Shown piece by piece: positions 1-7,880 of a DNA stretch of 34,588 nucleotides. Within the stretch, counting starts at the first letter, position 1, and the number at the start of each line of letters is the position of its first letter. Source of the stretch: a bacterium (GTDB lineage Bacteria > Elusimicrobiota > Elusimicrobia > UBA1565 > UBA9628); NCBI GenBank assembly GCA_021796015.1, contig JAJYOT010000011.1, forward strand, positions 1-34,588, written 5' to 3'. The notes under the pieces are model-generated. The model was not told the DNA's origin. It saw nothing but the letters and a program-made list of their open reading frames with translations, and did not search any database. The translations under genes were made by a program, and so were the position numbers.

Positions 1-391
1 TTTCCCAACGAGCGAGTTTCCGGGGATAATCTTCTTTCTTTAATGAGACCGCCGTATAAGCGGTTAAAACCGGACTAAACGCCTGGACCCCGATTTCGGT
101 TCCTTTTTCAAGAATCTCTTCCCAAGACTTGGTTTTGAGAAGAGCGGAATAAAGATTAATTTTAACTCCGGAGGTTTTAAAGGACCAGCGATTGAGAATG
201 GATCCTTGAATGGAATCTTTTGCTACTTGTTCAATGCGTCCCTCAATTTTCGTTCCTGCGGGATCCAAACAGAGGATTTTGTCTCCAACTTTATAGCGAA
301 GAACTCTTAAAGCGTGAGCGGCCTCGGGCCCGGTGAGAACGAAAACTTTTTCCGTTGGCGAAATTTTATTTCCGAGGCGAAATTGCGGCAT
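1..391 (-). CDS. rsmE: 16S rRNA m3U1498 methyltransferase RsmE (5' part; gene runs off the window)
   Basis: My own translation from the ATG at 391 gives 130 residues without a stop before the window edge; the family is usually about 240 residues, so roughly half is visible. It starts MPQFRL, then has the PUA-like N-terminal domain with HALRVLR and the start of the SPOUT methyltransferase domain, including EEILEKGTEIGV and FSPVLT, both typical of RsmE. Family knowledge: it methylates U1498 of 16S rRNA in the cytosol. It lies 20 nt after dnaJ on the same strand and is probably cotranscribed. In many bacteria prmA sits between dnaJ and rsmE; it is absent here. No strong Shine-Dalgarno is visible; only AAGAG lies just before the ATG. 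Confidence 0.88.
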   Translation of the reverse strand, partial: MPQFRLGNKISPTEKVFVLTGPEAAHALRVLRYKVGDKILCLDPAGTKIEGRIEQVAKDSIQGSILNRWSFKTSGVKINLYSALLKTKSWEEILEKGTEIGVQAFSPVLTAYTAVSLKKEDYPRKLARWE

Positions 392-411
392 CTCTTAGTT
401 AATACTTAGAT

Positions 412-1563
412 TTAATGCTTAAAAAAGCCCTTAAAGATTCCGCCGCTTGAACCTTCTCCTGAGTCCGGGTCTTTTGGGCTTGAGGCATTGTCGTGGGGAT
501 GCTCGGTCTTTTGAAACTCTTCCAAAAGTTCTTGTTGCCTTGCGTTTAAATGGCGTGGAATCTCGATTTTAATTTTAACGAGTAAATCCCCTCGGCCCCT
601 TCCGTGAAGTTTAGGCATTCCTTTTTCCTTGACCCGAAAGGTCGCTCCGTGTTGAGTTCCTGCGGGAATTTTAATTTTTGTTTTTTCGCCGTCAATAGTG
701 GCGACATCGGCCGTCGTTCCCAGGGAGGCTTCGGCAATCCCCAGAAGGCGTTCGGTCGTTAAATCGTCCTCGGTTCTCTCAAATCGAGGATCGGGTTTAA
801 TGCGGACTAAAACGTAGAGATCTCCGGGGTTTGAACCCCGGCTTCCAGCTTCTCCTTCGCCGCTGATTCGAAGCGTCGCTCCGTCATAGATTCCCGGAGG
901 AATTTTGACTTTAAGGCTCGCGTGTTTATGGATTTTGCCGGAGCCGCGACAATCAGGGCAGGGATGTTCAATGACTTGCCCTTCCCCGCCGCAGGCGGGA
1001 CAGGCTTGGCGCATCGAGAAAAATCCTTGCGAAAATTGAACGTAGCCGGAACCCCGGCATTGGGAGCATTTTCTTGTTCCAGAGGCTCCGCCCTTGGCTC
1101 CGGTGCCGCGGCAGGAGGAGCAACTCTCTGAGCGTTCAAACTCAAGAGGAATCTGAGTTCCGGAGAACGCTTCTTCGAGATCAATATGGACTTCGTATTT
1201 TAAATCTCCGCCGCGCCTTCTTTGCTTTCCCGAACTTCCTCCACCGCTAAATAGATTCTCAAAGAGGTCTCCAAAAACCTCGTTAACGTCAACCCCGGCG
1301 CTTCCGAAAGGATTTCCGCCGGGACCTCCTCCCTGTGCCCCGGAAACGCCCGCTTCTCCAAAGCGGTCATAAAGCGAACGTTTCTCGGGGCTAGACAGAG
1401 TTTCATAGGCGGCATTGATTTTCCGAAACTTTTCCTCGGATTCTTTACTCCCCGGATTTTTATCCGGGTGATATTTCATCGCCAGCTTCCTGAACGCGGA
1501 TTTAATTTCCGCCTCCGAGGCGTTTCGGGCGACTCCAAGAGTTTCGTAATAATCTTCAGCCAT
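412..1563 (-). CDS. dnaJ: Chaperone protein DnaJ (Hsp40)
   Basis: DnaJ is the J-domain co-chaperone that delivers unfolded clients to DnaK and stimulates its ATPase. The 383-residue protein has the complete type I layout: a J domain (residues about 4-70) with the HPD signature in YHPDKNPGS, a Gly/Phe-rich linker (about 75-115), a zinc-binding domain with four CxxCxGxG repeats ([32 protein letters not shown]), and C-terminal client-binding beta domains. The last 30 or so residues form a charged, Gly/Ser-rich tail ending GIFKGFFKH. It begins 18 nt after the dnaK stop and is the fourth gene of the hrcA operon. Only a weak GGA stands before the ATG. Confidence 0.97.
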   Translation of the reverse strand: MAEDYYETLGVARNASEAEIKSAFRKLAMKYHPDKNPGSKESEEKFRKINAAYETLSSPEKRSLYDRFGEAGVSGAQGGGPGGNPFGSAGVDVNEVFGDLFENLFSGGGSSGKQRRRGGDLKYEVHIDLEEAFSGTQIPLEFERSESCSSCRGTGAKGGASGTRKCSQCRGSGYVQFSQGFFSMRQACPACGGEGQVIEHPCPDCRGSGKIHKHASLKVKIPPGIYDGATLRISGEGEAGSRGSNPGDLYVLVRIKPDPRFERTEDDLTTERLLGIAEASLGTTADVATIDGEKTKIKIPAGTQHGATFRVKEKGMPKLHGRGRGDLLVKIKIEIPRHLNARQQELLEEFQKTEHPHDNASSPKDPDSGEGSSGGIFKGFFKH

Positions 1564-1581
1564 GATTTTTTCCGTGAATGG

Positions 1582-3429
1582 TTATTTCTTATCCTCGACG
1601 ATTTCAGCGTCTACGACCTCGTCTTTTTTATCCGAGTTCTTGGAATCGGAAGATTCCGAGGGCGCGGCTTTTTGAGACGCCTCGGATTTGTAAATCTCCT
1701 CCGCCAATTTATGCGAAACCTTAAGAGTTTCATCCTTGGCCTTATTGATTCTCTCCATATCCTCGGATTTTAGAGCTTCCTTGAGTTCCGAAATGGCGCG
1801 GTCAATGGAGGTTCTTTCATCTTGAGAAACTTTATCTCCGTGTTCTTTCAGGGCTTTTTCCGCCGAGAAGAGAACGGAATCGGCCTCATTTTTGGCCTGA
1901 ACTTTCTCCTTGAATTTCTTGTCCTCATCCGAAAACTGCTCGGCTTGCTTGACGAACTTTTCGATTTCTTCCTTCGAGAGTTTGTTGGGAGCGGAGATCG
2001 TGATGTGATGGGCCTTTTTCGTTCCCAAATCCTCGGCCTTGACGTTGATGATTCCGTTGGCGTCTATCGAGAAGCTGACTTTAATTTGCGGCACTCCTCG
2101 GGGGGCCGGCGGAATTCCGTCGAGGTCGAATTTCCCCAAGGAAACATTGTTGTCCGCCTTAGGCCGTTCGCCTTGAAGGACATGGACGGTGACCGCCGGC
2201 TGATTGTCGGCGGCGGTCGAGAATACCTGGGATTTTTCGACCGGAATCGTCGTATTACGTTCGATTAAAGGCGTCATGACGCCTCCCAAGGTCTCGATTC
2301 CCAAGGTCAAGGGCGTGACATCCAAAAGAAGGACGTCTTTCACGTCTCCGGTCAAAACCGCGGCTTGAACCGCCGCGCCGGTCGCCACGCATTCCATGGG
2401 ATCCACCCCATGCTCGACTTTTCTGCCGACGTAATCCTCGACGAATTTTTGGACGATCGGCATCCGGGTCGGTCCACCGACCAAGATAATGCGGGTAATG
2501 TCCGAGGTTTTAAGTTTTCCGTCGTTTAAAGCCTGATCGACGGATTGTTTGCATCTCTTGACGATGGGTTCAACCAAGGCTTCCAGCTTTGAGCGCGTCA
2601 GTTTCATCGCCAAGTGTTTCGGCGTATTATCGACGGCGGTGAGGTAAGGAAGATTGAGGTCGGTCTCAAAGGTGCTGGAGAGTTCGATTTTGGCTTTCTC
2701 CGCCGCTTCCCGGACCCTTTGAATCGCCATGGGGTCTTTTCGGAAATCAAAGCCGGTTTCTTTCTTGAATTCCCCGGCGATGTATTCGATCAAGGCGTTG
2801 TCCATGTCGGTTCCGCCGAGCTGGGTATCTCCCGAGGTCGAGACAACCTCGAAAACTCCGCCGCCGAAATCCATAATGGTAACGTCCAGAGTTCCTCCTC
2901 CTAAGTCGAATACCATGATTTTCTCGTCTTTTCCTTTTTTGTCGACGCCGTAAGCCAGACACGCCGCCGTCGGTTCGTTGATGATGCGGACGACCTCAAG
3001 ACCGGCGATGGTTCCGGCGTCTTTGGTCGCCTGCCTTTGGTTGTCGTTGAAATAGGCGGGAACGGTGATGACGGCCTTTTCAACCTTGTCTCCGAGGAAA
3101 GCCTCGGCATCCCGTTTGACTTTTTGCAAAAGAAAAGCCGACAGCTGCTGCGGGGTATATTCCTTCCCATCCGGAGCTTTATATTTGTGATCAGTCCCCA
3201 TCTTCCTTTTAAAGGCCATGAAGGTCCCCTCGGGGTTGGCGACCGCTTGCCGACGAGCCGGCTCTCCGATCAGAAGCTGCCCGTCTTTCGCGAAAGCGAC
3301 ATAGGACGGAAACGCTTTTCCTCCGACGGAGGTTCCTTCCGCGGACGGAATAATGGTGGCTTTTCCACCCTCGGTCACGGCCGCGGCCGTGTTCGACGTC
3401 CCTAAATCAATTCCAATAATTTTTGCCAT
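1582..3429 (-). CDS. dnaK: Chaperone protein DnaK (Hsp70)
   Basis: DnaK is the ATP-dependent Hsp70 chaperone. The 615 residues start with the phosphate-binding signature GIDLGTSN and contain the second and third Hsp70 signatures ([14 protein letters not shown] and [13 protein letters not shown]), the [11 protein letters not shown] segment, the interdomain linker [15 protein letters not shown], and the C-terminal tail [12 protein letters not shown]. It lies 1 nt after grpE; an AGGAG sits at the end of grpE, about 7 nt before the ATG. Compared with E. coli DnaK from memory, the section from FKRKMG to YTPQQ (about residues 71-94) lacks the roughly 23-27-residue insertion typical of most diderm bacteria and resembles monoderm or archaeal DnaK. 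The call itself is secure. Confidence 0.98.
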   Translation of the reverse strand: MAKIIGIDLGTSNTAAAVTEGGKATIIPSAEGTSVGGKAFPSYVAFAKDGQLLIGEPARRQAVANPEGTFMAFKRKMGTDHKYKAPDGKEYTPQQLSAFLLQKVKRDAEAFLGDKVEKAVITVPAYFNDNQRQATKDAGTIAGLEVVRIINEPTAACLAYGVDKKGKDEKIMVFDLGGGTLDVTIMDFGGGVFEVVSTSGDTQLGGTDMDNALIEYIAGEFKKETGFDFRKDPMAIQRVREAAEKAKIELSSTFETDLNLPYLTAVDNTPKHLAMKLTRSKLEALVEPIVKRCKQSVDQALNDGKLKTSDITRIILVGGPTRMPIVQKFVEDYVGRKVEHGVDPMECVATGAAVQAAVLTGDVKDVLLLDVTPLTLGIETLGGVMTPLIERNTTIPVEKSQVFSTAADNQPAVTVHVLQGERPKADNNVSLGKFDLDGIPPAPRGVPQIKVSFSIDANGIINVKAEDLGTKKAHHITISAPNKLSKEEIEKFVKQAEQFSDEDKKFKEKVQAKNEADSVLFSAEKALKEHGDKVSQDERTSIDRAISELKEALKSEDMERINKAKDETLKVSHKLAEEIYKSEASQKAAPSESSDSKNSDKKDEVVDAEIVEDKK

Positions 3430-3430
3430 G

Positions 3431-3955
3431 TTATTTCTCCTTCGTTTCTTCTTTTTTTGGGTTGCGCGCGATGCGCACTTTCGCCGTGCGCAACACGCGC
3501 CCGGCGATTAAATATCCCGGTTCAAAAACCTCGACGACGGTCCCGTCCTCGACTCCCGGTTTCTCAACGGTTCCAAGAACTTCGTGGGCCAGCGGGTCAA
3601 AAGGCTTGTTGAGGGCCTCGACCATGCTGACGCCTTCTTCCTTAAAAACTTTTTCAAATTCCTTAAAGATGCCTTCCATTCCCTTGGCCAATTCCGATTC
3701 CGCATGGGAAGCCTGTATTTCCTCGTGAGCTTTCTTCAAGAGATCATAAAGCGGAATAAAGCGCGAAATGACGTCCATGCGTCCCAATTTGTAGAGTTCC
3801 GGCTTTTCGCGATCGACGCGTTTGCGGTAATTGTCGAATTCGGCGCGGATTTTAAGCATCTGTTCGTAATAATTGGGGGTTTCCCCTGGAGATGCCGCCT
3901 CCGGTTTTTTTGCATCCTCAGCTTTAATTTCTTCGGGTGAAACGGGTTCGTTCAT
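3431..3955 (-). CDS. grpE: Nucleotide exchange factor GrpE
   Basis: GrpE is the exchange factor that releases ADP from DnaK. The 174-residue protein has an acidic, disordered N-terminus, a long coiled coil containing the usual core ([18 protein letters not shown], about residues 28-45), and a C-terminal beta-wing with the family signature around [18 protein letters not shown]. The start codon overlaps the hrcA stop codon in an ATGA arrangement, so translation is probably coupled to hrcA. It ends with a Lys/Glu-rich tail directly before dnaK. Length and gene order (hrcA-grpE-dnaK-dnaJ) fit the family. Confidence 0.96.
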   Translation of the reverse strand: MNEPVSPEEIKAEDAKKPEAASPGETPNYYEQMLKIRAEFDNYRKRVDREKPELYKLGRMDVISRFIPLYDLLKKAHEEIQASHAESELAKGMEGIFKEFEKVFKEEGVSMVEALNKPFDPLAHEVLGTVEKPGVEDGTVVEVFEPGYLIAGRVLRTAKVRIARNPKKEETKEK

Positions 3956-5046
3956 GATTCTATCTCCTCCCAGGCTTTTAAATAGGAAGAAATCCGTTCG
4001 CTCAAATAATCAACCAAGCTCATCATTTTCGGATATTCCATGCGCTTGGAGCCCAGAATTCCAAGGACCCCGACCGGGCGGCCGCGATAATCGTAGGTTT
4101 GGGTGACGAGGCTAAGCCCCGAAAGCTCTGGAATTCCTGTCTCATCTCCAATTTTAACCCGAGGCCGCGTCAACGAGCGAGAAAAATTCGGTTCGCTTTG
4201 CTTGTCCATTTCCCTTTCCAAAAGAGCCGCGAAGGTTTTTTTCTCGGTCAACATTCTCATCAGGCGCTGGAGAGTGGGAATGTCTCCGATGTCGGAGGCG
4301 TGAGTCAGCATTTGGTCGACGCCATTGACATAAAGCGTATCGGGTTCGCTGAGCGACGCGACTCGGTCAAAGAGGCCAGCGACGACCGAGCGCATGTCCT
4401 CGAAATCTTTTTCGAGGCGCCTTAGTTCCCCCAAGACGGTCGTTTGAGCGTCCTTAATTCTAAGTCCGCGCGCACGGTCGTTTAAAAACCGATTGATGAT
4501 GGACAGTTGGGTTTCCGTCGGCTCAAATGAAATGCGGATCGGCCAGTGGCGGACAAACCCGGCGTCTGAGACCATGATTCCTAAAACGTTGGGGCCTCCC
4601 ATGGGAACAAGTTCTAAGCGCTTAAGAGTCAGTTCCTGGGCCGGAGCGGAGAGGACAAACCCCGCGCCTTGGGAGATGTGGGACAAAAGTTTGGAGGTTT
4701 CGATGAGAAGCGTGTCCAGTTCCGATGAGCGGCGGCTGTACTCCTTTTCGATTCTTTCTTTTTCAGAAGAAGCCAAGCGCTGGATTTCAACTAAATAATC
4801 CACATAAAAACGATAGCCTTTATCGGTGGGCTCCCGGCCTGAAGAAGAGTGAGGTTGTTTGAGAAAGCCCTCATCCTCCAATTCTTGAAGGATATTTCTG
4901 ACGGTCGCGCTGGAGAGGTTGATTCCGGATTCCTTCGCTATAATGGAGGAAGAGACCGGTTTGGAATTCTTAATGTAATAGTGAATGACCCACTGCAAGA
5001 GATCTCTTTTTCTCTTCTCGGCGACTTTAGGCTGTAGTTGTCTCAT
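3952..5046 (-). CDS. hrcA: Heat-inducible transcription repressor HrcA
   Basis: HrcA binds CIRCE operators and represses class I heat-shock genes; its folding depends on chaperones, giving feedback. The 364-residue protein has an N-terminal winged helix (about residues 8-75) with the conserved SSATVRNILQELEDEGFL and QPHSSSGREPTDKGYRFYVD segments, then a GAF-like dimerisation domain and a C-terminal part with the conserved YDYRGRPVGVLGILGSKRM stretch. It is first in the operon; its ATG lies 7 nt from the CIRCE-like operator. No Shine-Dalgarno is visible between operator and ATG, which is odd because a leader of about 30 nt is predicted. Autoregulation is inferred from the operator. Confidence 0.96.
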   Translation of the reverse strand: MRQLQPKVAEKRKRDLLQWVIHYYIKNSKPVSSSIIAKESGINLSSATVRNILQELEDEGFLKQPHSSSGREPTDKGYRFYVDYLVEIQRLASSEKERIEKEYSRRSSELDTLLIETSKLLSHISQGAGFVLSAPAQELTLKRLELVPMGGPNVLGIMVSDAGFVRHWPIRISFEPTETQLSIINRFLNDRARGLRIKDAQTTVLGELRRLEKDFEDMRSVVAGLFDRVASLSEPDTLYVNGVDQMLTHASDIGDIPTLQRLMRMLTEKKTFAALLEREMDKQSEPNFSRSLTRPRVKIGDETGIPELSGLSLVTQTYDYRGRPVGVLGILGSKRMEYPKMMSLVDYLSERISSYLKAWEEIES

Positions 5047-5053
5047 AGCTAAA

Positions 5054-5080
5054 TTAGCAGTTTAACTTAATGACTGCTAA
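5054..5080. promoter_or_regulatory. CIRCE-like operator for HrcA
   Basis: A 9-9-9 inverted repeat reads TTAGCAGTT, nine bases, then GACTGCTAA. The arms pair at 8 of 9 positions. The textbook CIRCE consensus is TTAGCACTC-N9-GAGTGCTAA; the geometry and outer TTAGCA/TGCTAA match exactly, while inner positions differ (GTT/GAC in place of CTC/GAG). It lies directly before hrcA and covers the predicted transcription start, the expected place for an HrcA operator. Confidence 0.87.
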
Positions 5081-5084
5081 TAAT

Positions 5085-5114
5085 ATTATAGCGGCAAATT
5101 TTGATAACTGTCAA
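5085..5114 (-). promoter_or_regulatory. Promoter of the hrcA-grpE-dnaK-dnaJ operon
   Basis: On the minus strand a perfect -35 TTGACA (5109-5114) and a perfect -10 TATAAT (5085-5090) are separated by 18 nt. The predicted start point is near 5078, inside the CIRCE-like repeat, so bound HrcA would block initiation. A housekeeping sigma factor is implied. Confidence 0.85.
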
Positions 5115-5143
5115 GAGCTATTGAACCGAAAATTGAGAGGCCC

Positions 5144-5172
5144 TTGACAATATTTCGCTTTCCCTCTACACT
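5144..5172 (+). promoter_or_regulatory. Promoter of the C39-like peptidase gene; predicts a leaderless mRNA
   Basis: A perfect -35 TTGACA (5144-5149) is followed after 17 nt by a -10 TACACT (5167-5172). Only six bases separate the -10 from the GTG start at 5179, so the start point should coincide with the start codon. It is divergent from the hrcA promoter 30 nt away. Confidence 0.72.
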
Positions 5173-5178
5173 AAGTCC

Positions 5179-6642
5179 GTGCTTCCTTTAAAAAGAAAGA
5201 AACTCATCGCGGGGTTGTTGCTGAGTTTTCTCCCGTGTGTTTCCTTCGCGTTTCCAGAGCAGGGGAAAATCATTTGGAAGTTTTCAAAGGAATCGCCGTG
5301 CATTTTTAAGTATAGAAACGGCTACGCTTACAATAGCAGTATCATCGTTTGTTATTACATGTTGGCCAATTTAAAAACCCCCGTCTCCCAGTTTAATCGC
5401 CTTCCAACGTTGGCGGCCCAAAAAGAGTTCCTGAGGAATGTCTCGGAGGCCTCTTCGAGCGCTCTCTCGCGCCTAGAGAAAAAAGAAAAGTTAATCTTAA
5501 GCCGTGATAATCTCAAAAATATTCCGCCCCAAGCCTCTTCGGAGCTTAAACTCAAAATCATGATGAAGATGGAGCATACAGTTCTCAAAGATGGAAAGAA
5601 GGCCTGTCAGCCGTTTCTATGGCCTAAAGCCGAAGAAGATTCTTATTTGCATAAAAGCAATGGGAATTGGCCCAAAACTTGGCGTCCCTGTATGAAGCCG
5701 TTTTATGATCGTTGGCGTCTTATCAATAAAAAAGTTCAAGAACTTCAGTCTGGGGAAGTTGAAAAATCGCATAAAAAGGTCCAGACCCTATTGTCCAAAA
5801 TTCAGGGATTTAACACGGGAAGTATTTCGATGGCCAAGAACGCGGCCAAGGCCTGGGCTTTATCTTCAGGCTTAGAGTTTAGGGGAAATCAAAATCAACA
5901 GGAGTTGCCCGCTTTAGCGCGCCATTTCGTTTTGGATCAAAAATCCGCTCCTCCTCCAAGCCCGCATCCACTATCGGATGCCGAGTATCGTCAGCGCGGG
6001 TACTTTAATCGCGGTTACGCGGCGGGAATGGAACGTCTGAAAGACGACGCTCTTTTAAGCTTGTCTCATTCTCTAGGGCTCAGTCATACCGTGGGAGGTC
6101 CTCAAGGGAAAGCTAAAAATATTATTGATCAAAAAGGCGGCACTTGCGCGGTCGAGGCTCAGTACGAGGTTTTAAAATCATACGGACAAAATGTAACCCC
6201 TAAGGGCTTGGCCGAGGAAGCCTTTAGGAAAGGATATTATGCCGAGCCGCGTCTTAAAAATGGAAGCTCTATGGGAGGGACTTTCATTGATAATGATGGG
6301 AAGTTGCTTCAAGATCATGGATTTGAAGTCCAAGTTTTTTCTGGGACAAATCAAGGGCAAAACCCAAATTTACGATTAAACGAGGCTGTTGAGAAAAATG
6401 GCGGGGCGTTAGTGGGTGTTGAGGCCGGGCGTTTATGGAGCTTGCCGGGCGTTTCCGGGGGCCATCAAGTTTTCGTCACGGGAGAAGAAGTCTCAAATAA
6501 AACCAGACAAGTTTTAGGCTATTATATTAACGATACTGGAACCGGGGAGGCCGCGCGTTTTGTTTCAAAAAAAGATTTTGACCGCGCTTGGCGCGCCAAC
6601 GGATACGAATTGATTGTGTTCCATGAAAAGCCCAAAAAATAA
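5179..6642 (+). CDS. Secreted protein with C-terminal C39/papain-like cysteine peptidase domain
   Basis: The 487-residue product has a Sec signal peptide (KRKK, then a hydrophobic stretch, probable cleavage after VSFA near residue 24). The N-terminal half (about 25-280) is Cys- and Trp-containing, of unknown fold, with helical, charged stretches. The C-terminal part (about 310-485) looks like a C39-type peptidase: a Cys in QKGGTCAVEAQ (Cys323), a His in SGGHQVFVTG (His429) and an Asn-Asp pair in YYINDTGTG (451-452), spaced like a catalytic Cys-His-Asp triad. Role unknown; a lytic, processing or toxin-like peptidase are all possible. The start is GTG, chosen because of the signal peptide and the promoter just before it. 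The next gene overlaps its 3' end. The fold assignment is from motif order only. Confidence 0.72.
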   Translation: MLPLKRKKLIAGLLLSFLPCVSFAFPEQGKIIWKFSKESPCIFKYRNGYAYNSSIIVCYYMLANLKTPVSQFNRLPTLAAQKEFLRNVSEASSSALSRLEKKEKLILSRDNLKNIPPQASSELKLKIMMKMEHTVLKDGKKACQPFLWPKAEEDSYLHKSNGNWPKTWRPCMKPFYDRWRLINKKVQELQSGEVEKSHKKVQTLLSKIQGFNTGSISMAKNAAKAWALSSGLEFRGNQNQQELPALARHFVLDQKSAPPPSPHPLSDAEYRQRGYFNRGYAAGMERLKDDALLSLSHSLGLSHTVGGPQGKAKNIIDQKGGTCAVEAQYEVLKSYGQNVTPKGLAEEAFRKGYYAEPRLKNGSSMGGTFIDNDGKLLQDHGFEVQVFSGTNQGQNPNLRLNEAVEKNGGALVGVEAGRLWSLPGVSGGHQVFVTGEEVSNKTRQVLGYYINDTGTGEAARFVSKKDFDRAWRANGYELIVFHEKPKK

Positions 6643-7258
6643 AATTCCGTTTTTCTTGGCCTTGGCTCTATCCTTCGGGGCGTGTAAAAACAGCGGCTAC
6701 TGGATGGACCGCTTGGATGCGACAAAGCTCAGCCAGGCGGAAAACAAACTGCGTTTTGACTCCGGCTGTTCCCACGTCATTCCGGAAGAATTCGCGCATT
6801 CAATTCCCGTTCCTTTTAAAATTAAAAAGCGGAAGGAAATGGGTTTTAAGATTTTATTTTATCCGGTCGTCACGGAGGCAGAAACTCCTTCCATGGCGGC
6901 TTCTCCTTTTATCGAAGGAGTTTTTGCGCTGGATGGTTCCGTTTCGGACCATTGTATTGCGACTACGGATCAAAATGAAAAGGTTTTGAAAAAAAATATC
7001 CCGGCAGCTTTATCAATGGCTTCTTATTATAAAGATAAAAGTTTTCTTTATGAAAATCTTGAACGCATCGCCCCGCTTTATTTCGACAATTCCTCTCCCG
7101 CTTCAGGGGATATCAAAAATATCGGCGCTTTTGTGCGCGAATTTAAGCGCGTTTCAGAACCCGCCTTGTGGCCGGATTATTACCGTCTGAGTCCTGATTT
7201 TTGGAACTGGATTAAAAAAAACGGACAAACCCTTCCCGCTCCCGCGCCCTCGCAATAA
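6623..7258 (+). CDS. Probable lipoprotein of unknown function
   Basis: The product from the ATG at 6623 is 211 residues. It begins MKSPKNK, a hydrophobic segment, then LSFGAC, a slightly atypical lipobox, so it is probably exported and lipidated at Cys near residue 21. A TTG start nine bases upstream is possible, but ATG gives the better signal. The mature part holds no motif I recognise; it ends in a Pro-rich PAPAPSQ tail. The gene overlaps the upstream peptidase gene by 20 nt, implying coupled expression; it could be a partner or inhibitor of that peptidase, which is inference from position only. It ends 16 nt before the ferredoxin gene. Confidence 0.62.
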   Translation: MKSPKNKIPFFLALALSFGACKNSGYWMDRLDATKLSQAENKLRFDSGCSHVIPEEFAHSIPVPFKIKKRKEMGFKILFYPVVTEAETPSMAASPFIEGVFALDGSVSDHCIATTDQNEKVLKKNIPAALSMASYYKDKSFLYENLERIAPLYFDNSSPASGDIKNIGAFVREFKRVSEPALWPDYYRLSPDFWNWIKKNGQTLPAPAPSQ

Positions 7259-7262
7259 CTGA

Positions 7263-7268
7263 TAAAAT
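7263..7268 (+). promoter_or_regulatory. Possible -10 element ahead of the ferredoxin/ACIII operon
   Basis: TAAAAT lies six bases before the GTG start at 7275, the same spacing as at other leaderless-type starts in this window. No convincing -35 is visible in the GC-rich end of the preceding gene, so the operon may also be read through from 5179. Confidence 0.4.
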
Positions 7269-7274
7269 TTCCTT

Positions 7275-7880
7275 GTGTCAGAAACAGAGATAACAAGGCG
7301 GGAATTTTTTTCCTATTCGGGTCAAAAAGCGCTTGATTTGGCGCGCTCGGTTTTCTCGGCTTTGCAAGAAGCCCGTGGGGAAAAAGACGAAAAAAAATTT
7401 TTAGGCGATGCGAAGTCCGAGTGGCTTAGGCCTCCCGGGGCCCTTCAAGAAAAATCTTTTTTAAAAGCGTGTACTCGTTGCGGCGATTGCCTAAAAGCCT
7501 GTCCGCCCTTGGTTTTGCGCGCGCTAGGGCCCGAGTGGGGAGACGATAAAGAGGGAACGCCTGCCTTGTGGCCCCGGGAAGGGGCGTGCGTGATGTGCGA
7601 AGATTTTCCGTGTATCACTTCTTGTCCAACGGGCGCTCTGAGGCGGGAGAAAGGAGAAATCCCGCGTTTAGGAACGGCTTTTGTCGATGAGAGTCGTTGC
7701 ATTTTAAAGGACAACCAACCCTGTCGCGAGTGCGAAAACGCGTGCCCAAAAGAGTTTAAATCCGTTTTCGTAGATTCGGTTGTCAATAAGGTCTCCATAG
7801 ACGTAAAAACTTGCGTTGGTTGCGGGCTTTGTGCTGAAATATGTCCGGCCCAAGCGATTGGGATTAAGATTGTGAAATGA
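7275..7880 (+). CDS. NapG/MauM-type ferredoxin with four [4Fe-4S] cluster motifs
   Basis: The 201-residue protein carries four cysteine groups: CTRCGDCLKACP (from about residue 66), CVMCEDFPCITSCP, CILKDNQPCRECENACP and CVGCGLCAEICP (near the C-terminus). This arrangement matches the NapG/MauM polyferredoxins, which pass electrons from the quinol pool or to periplasmic enzymes. The N-terminus has TRREFF, like a Tat motif, but the following segment (SYSGQKALDLARSVFSAL) is only weakly hydrophobic, so export is uncertain. Start GTG at 7275. Its stop overlaps the actA start as ATGA, tying it to the alternative complex III operon. An electron transfer role beside that complex is inference from context. 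Confidence 0.82.
   Translation: MSETEITRREFFSYSGQKALDLARSVFSALQEARGEKDEKKFLGDAKSEWLRPPGALQEKSFLKACTRCGDCLKACPPLVLRALGPEWGDDKEGTPALWPREGACVMCEDFPCITSCPTGALRREKGEIPRLGTAFVDESRCILKDNQPCRECENACPKEFKSVFVDSVVNKVSIDVKTCVGCGLCAEICPAQAIGIKIVK

Noticed and set aside
2614..2962. Several open frames opposite or beside dnaK
   Set aside because: They are low-complexity shadows produced by the codon bias of dnaK and have no recognisable domain or ribosome site.
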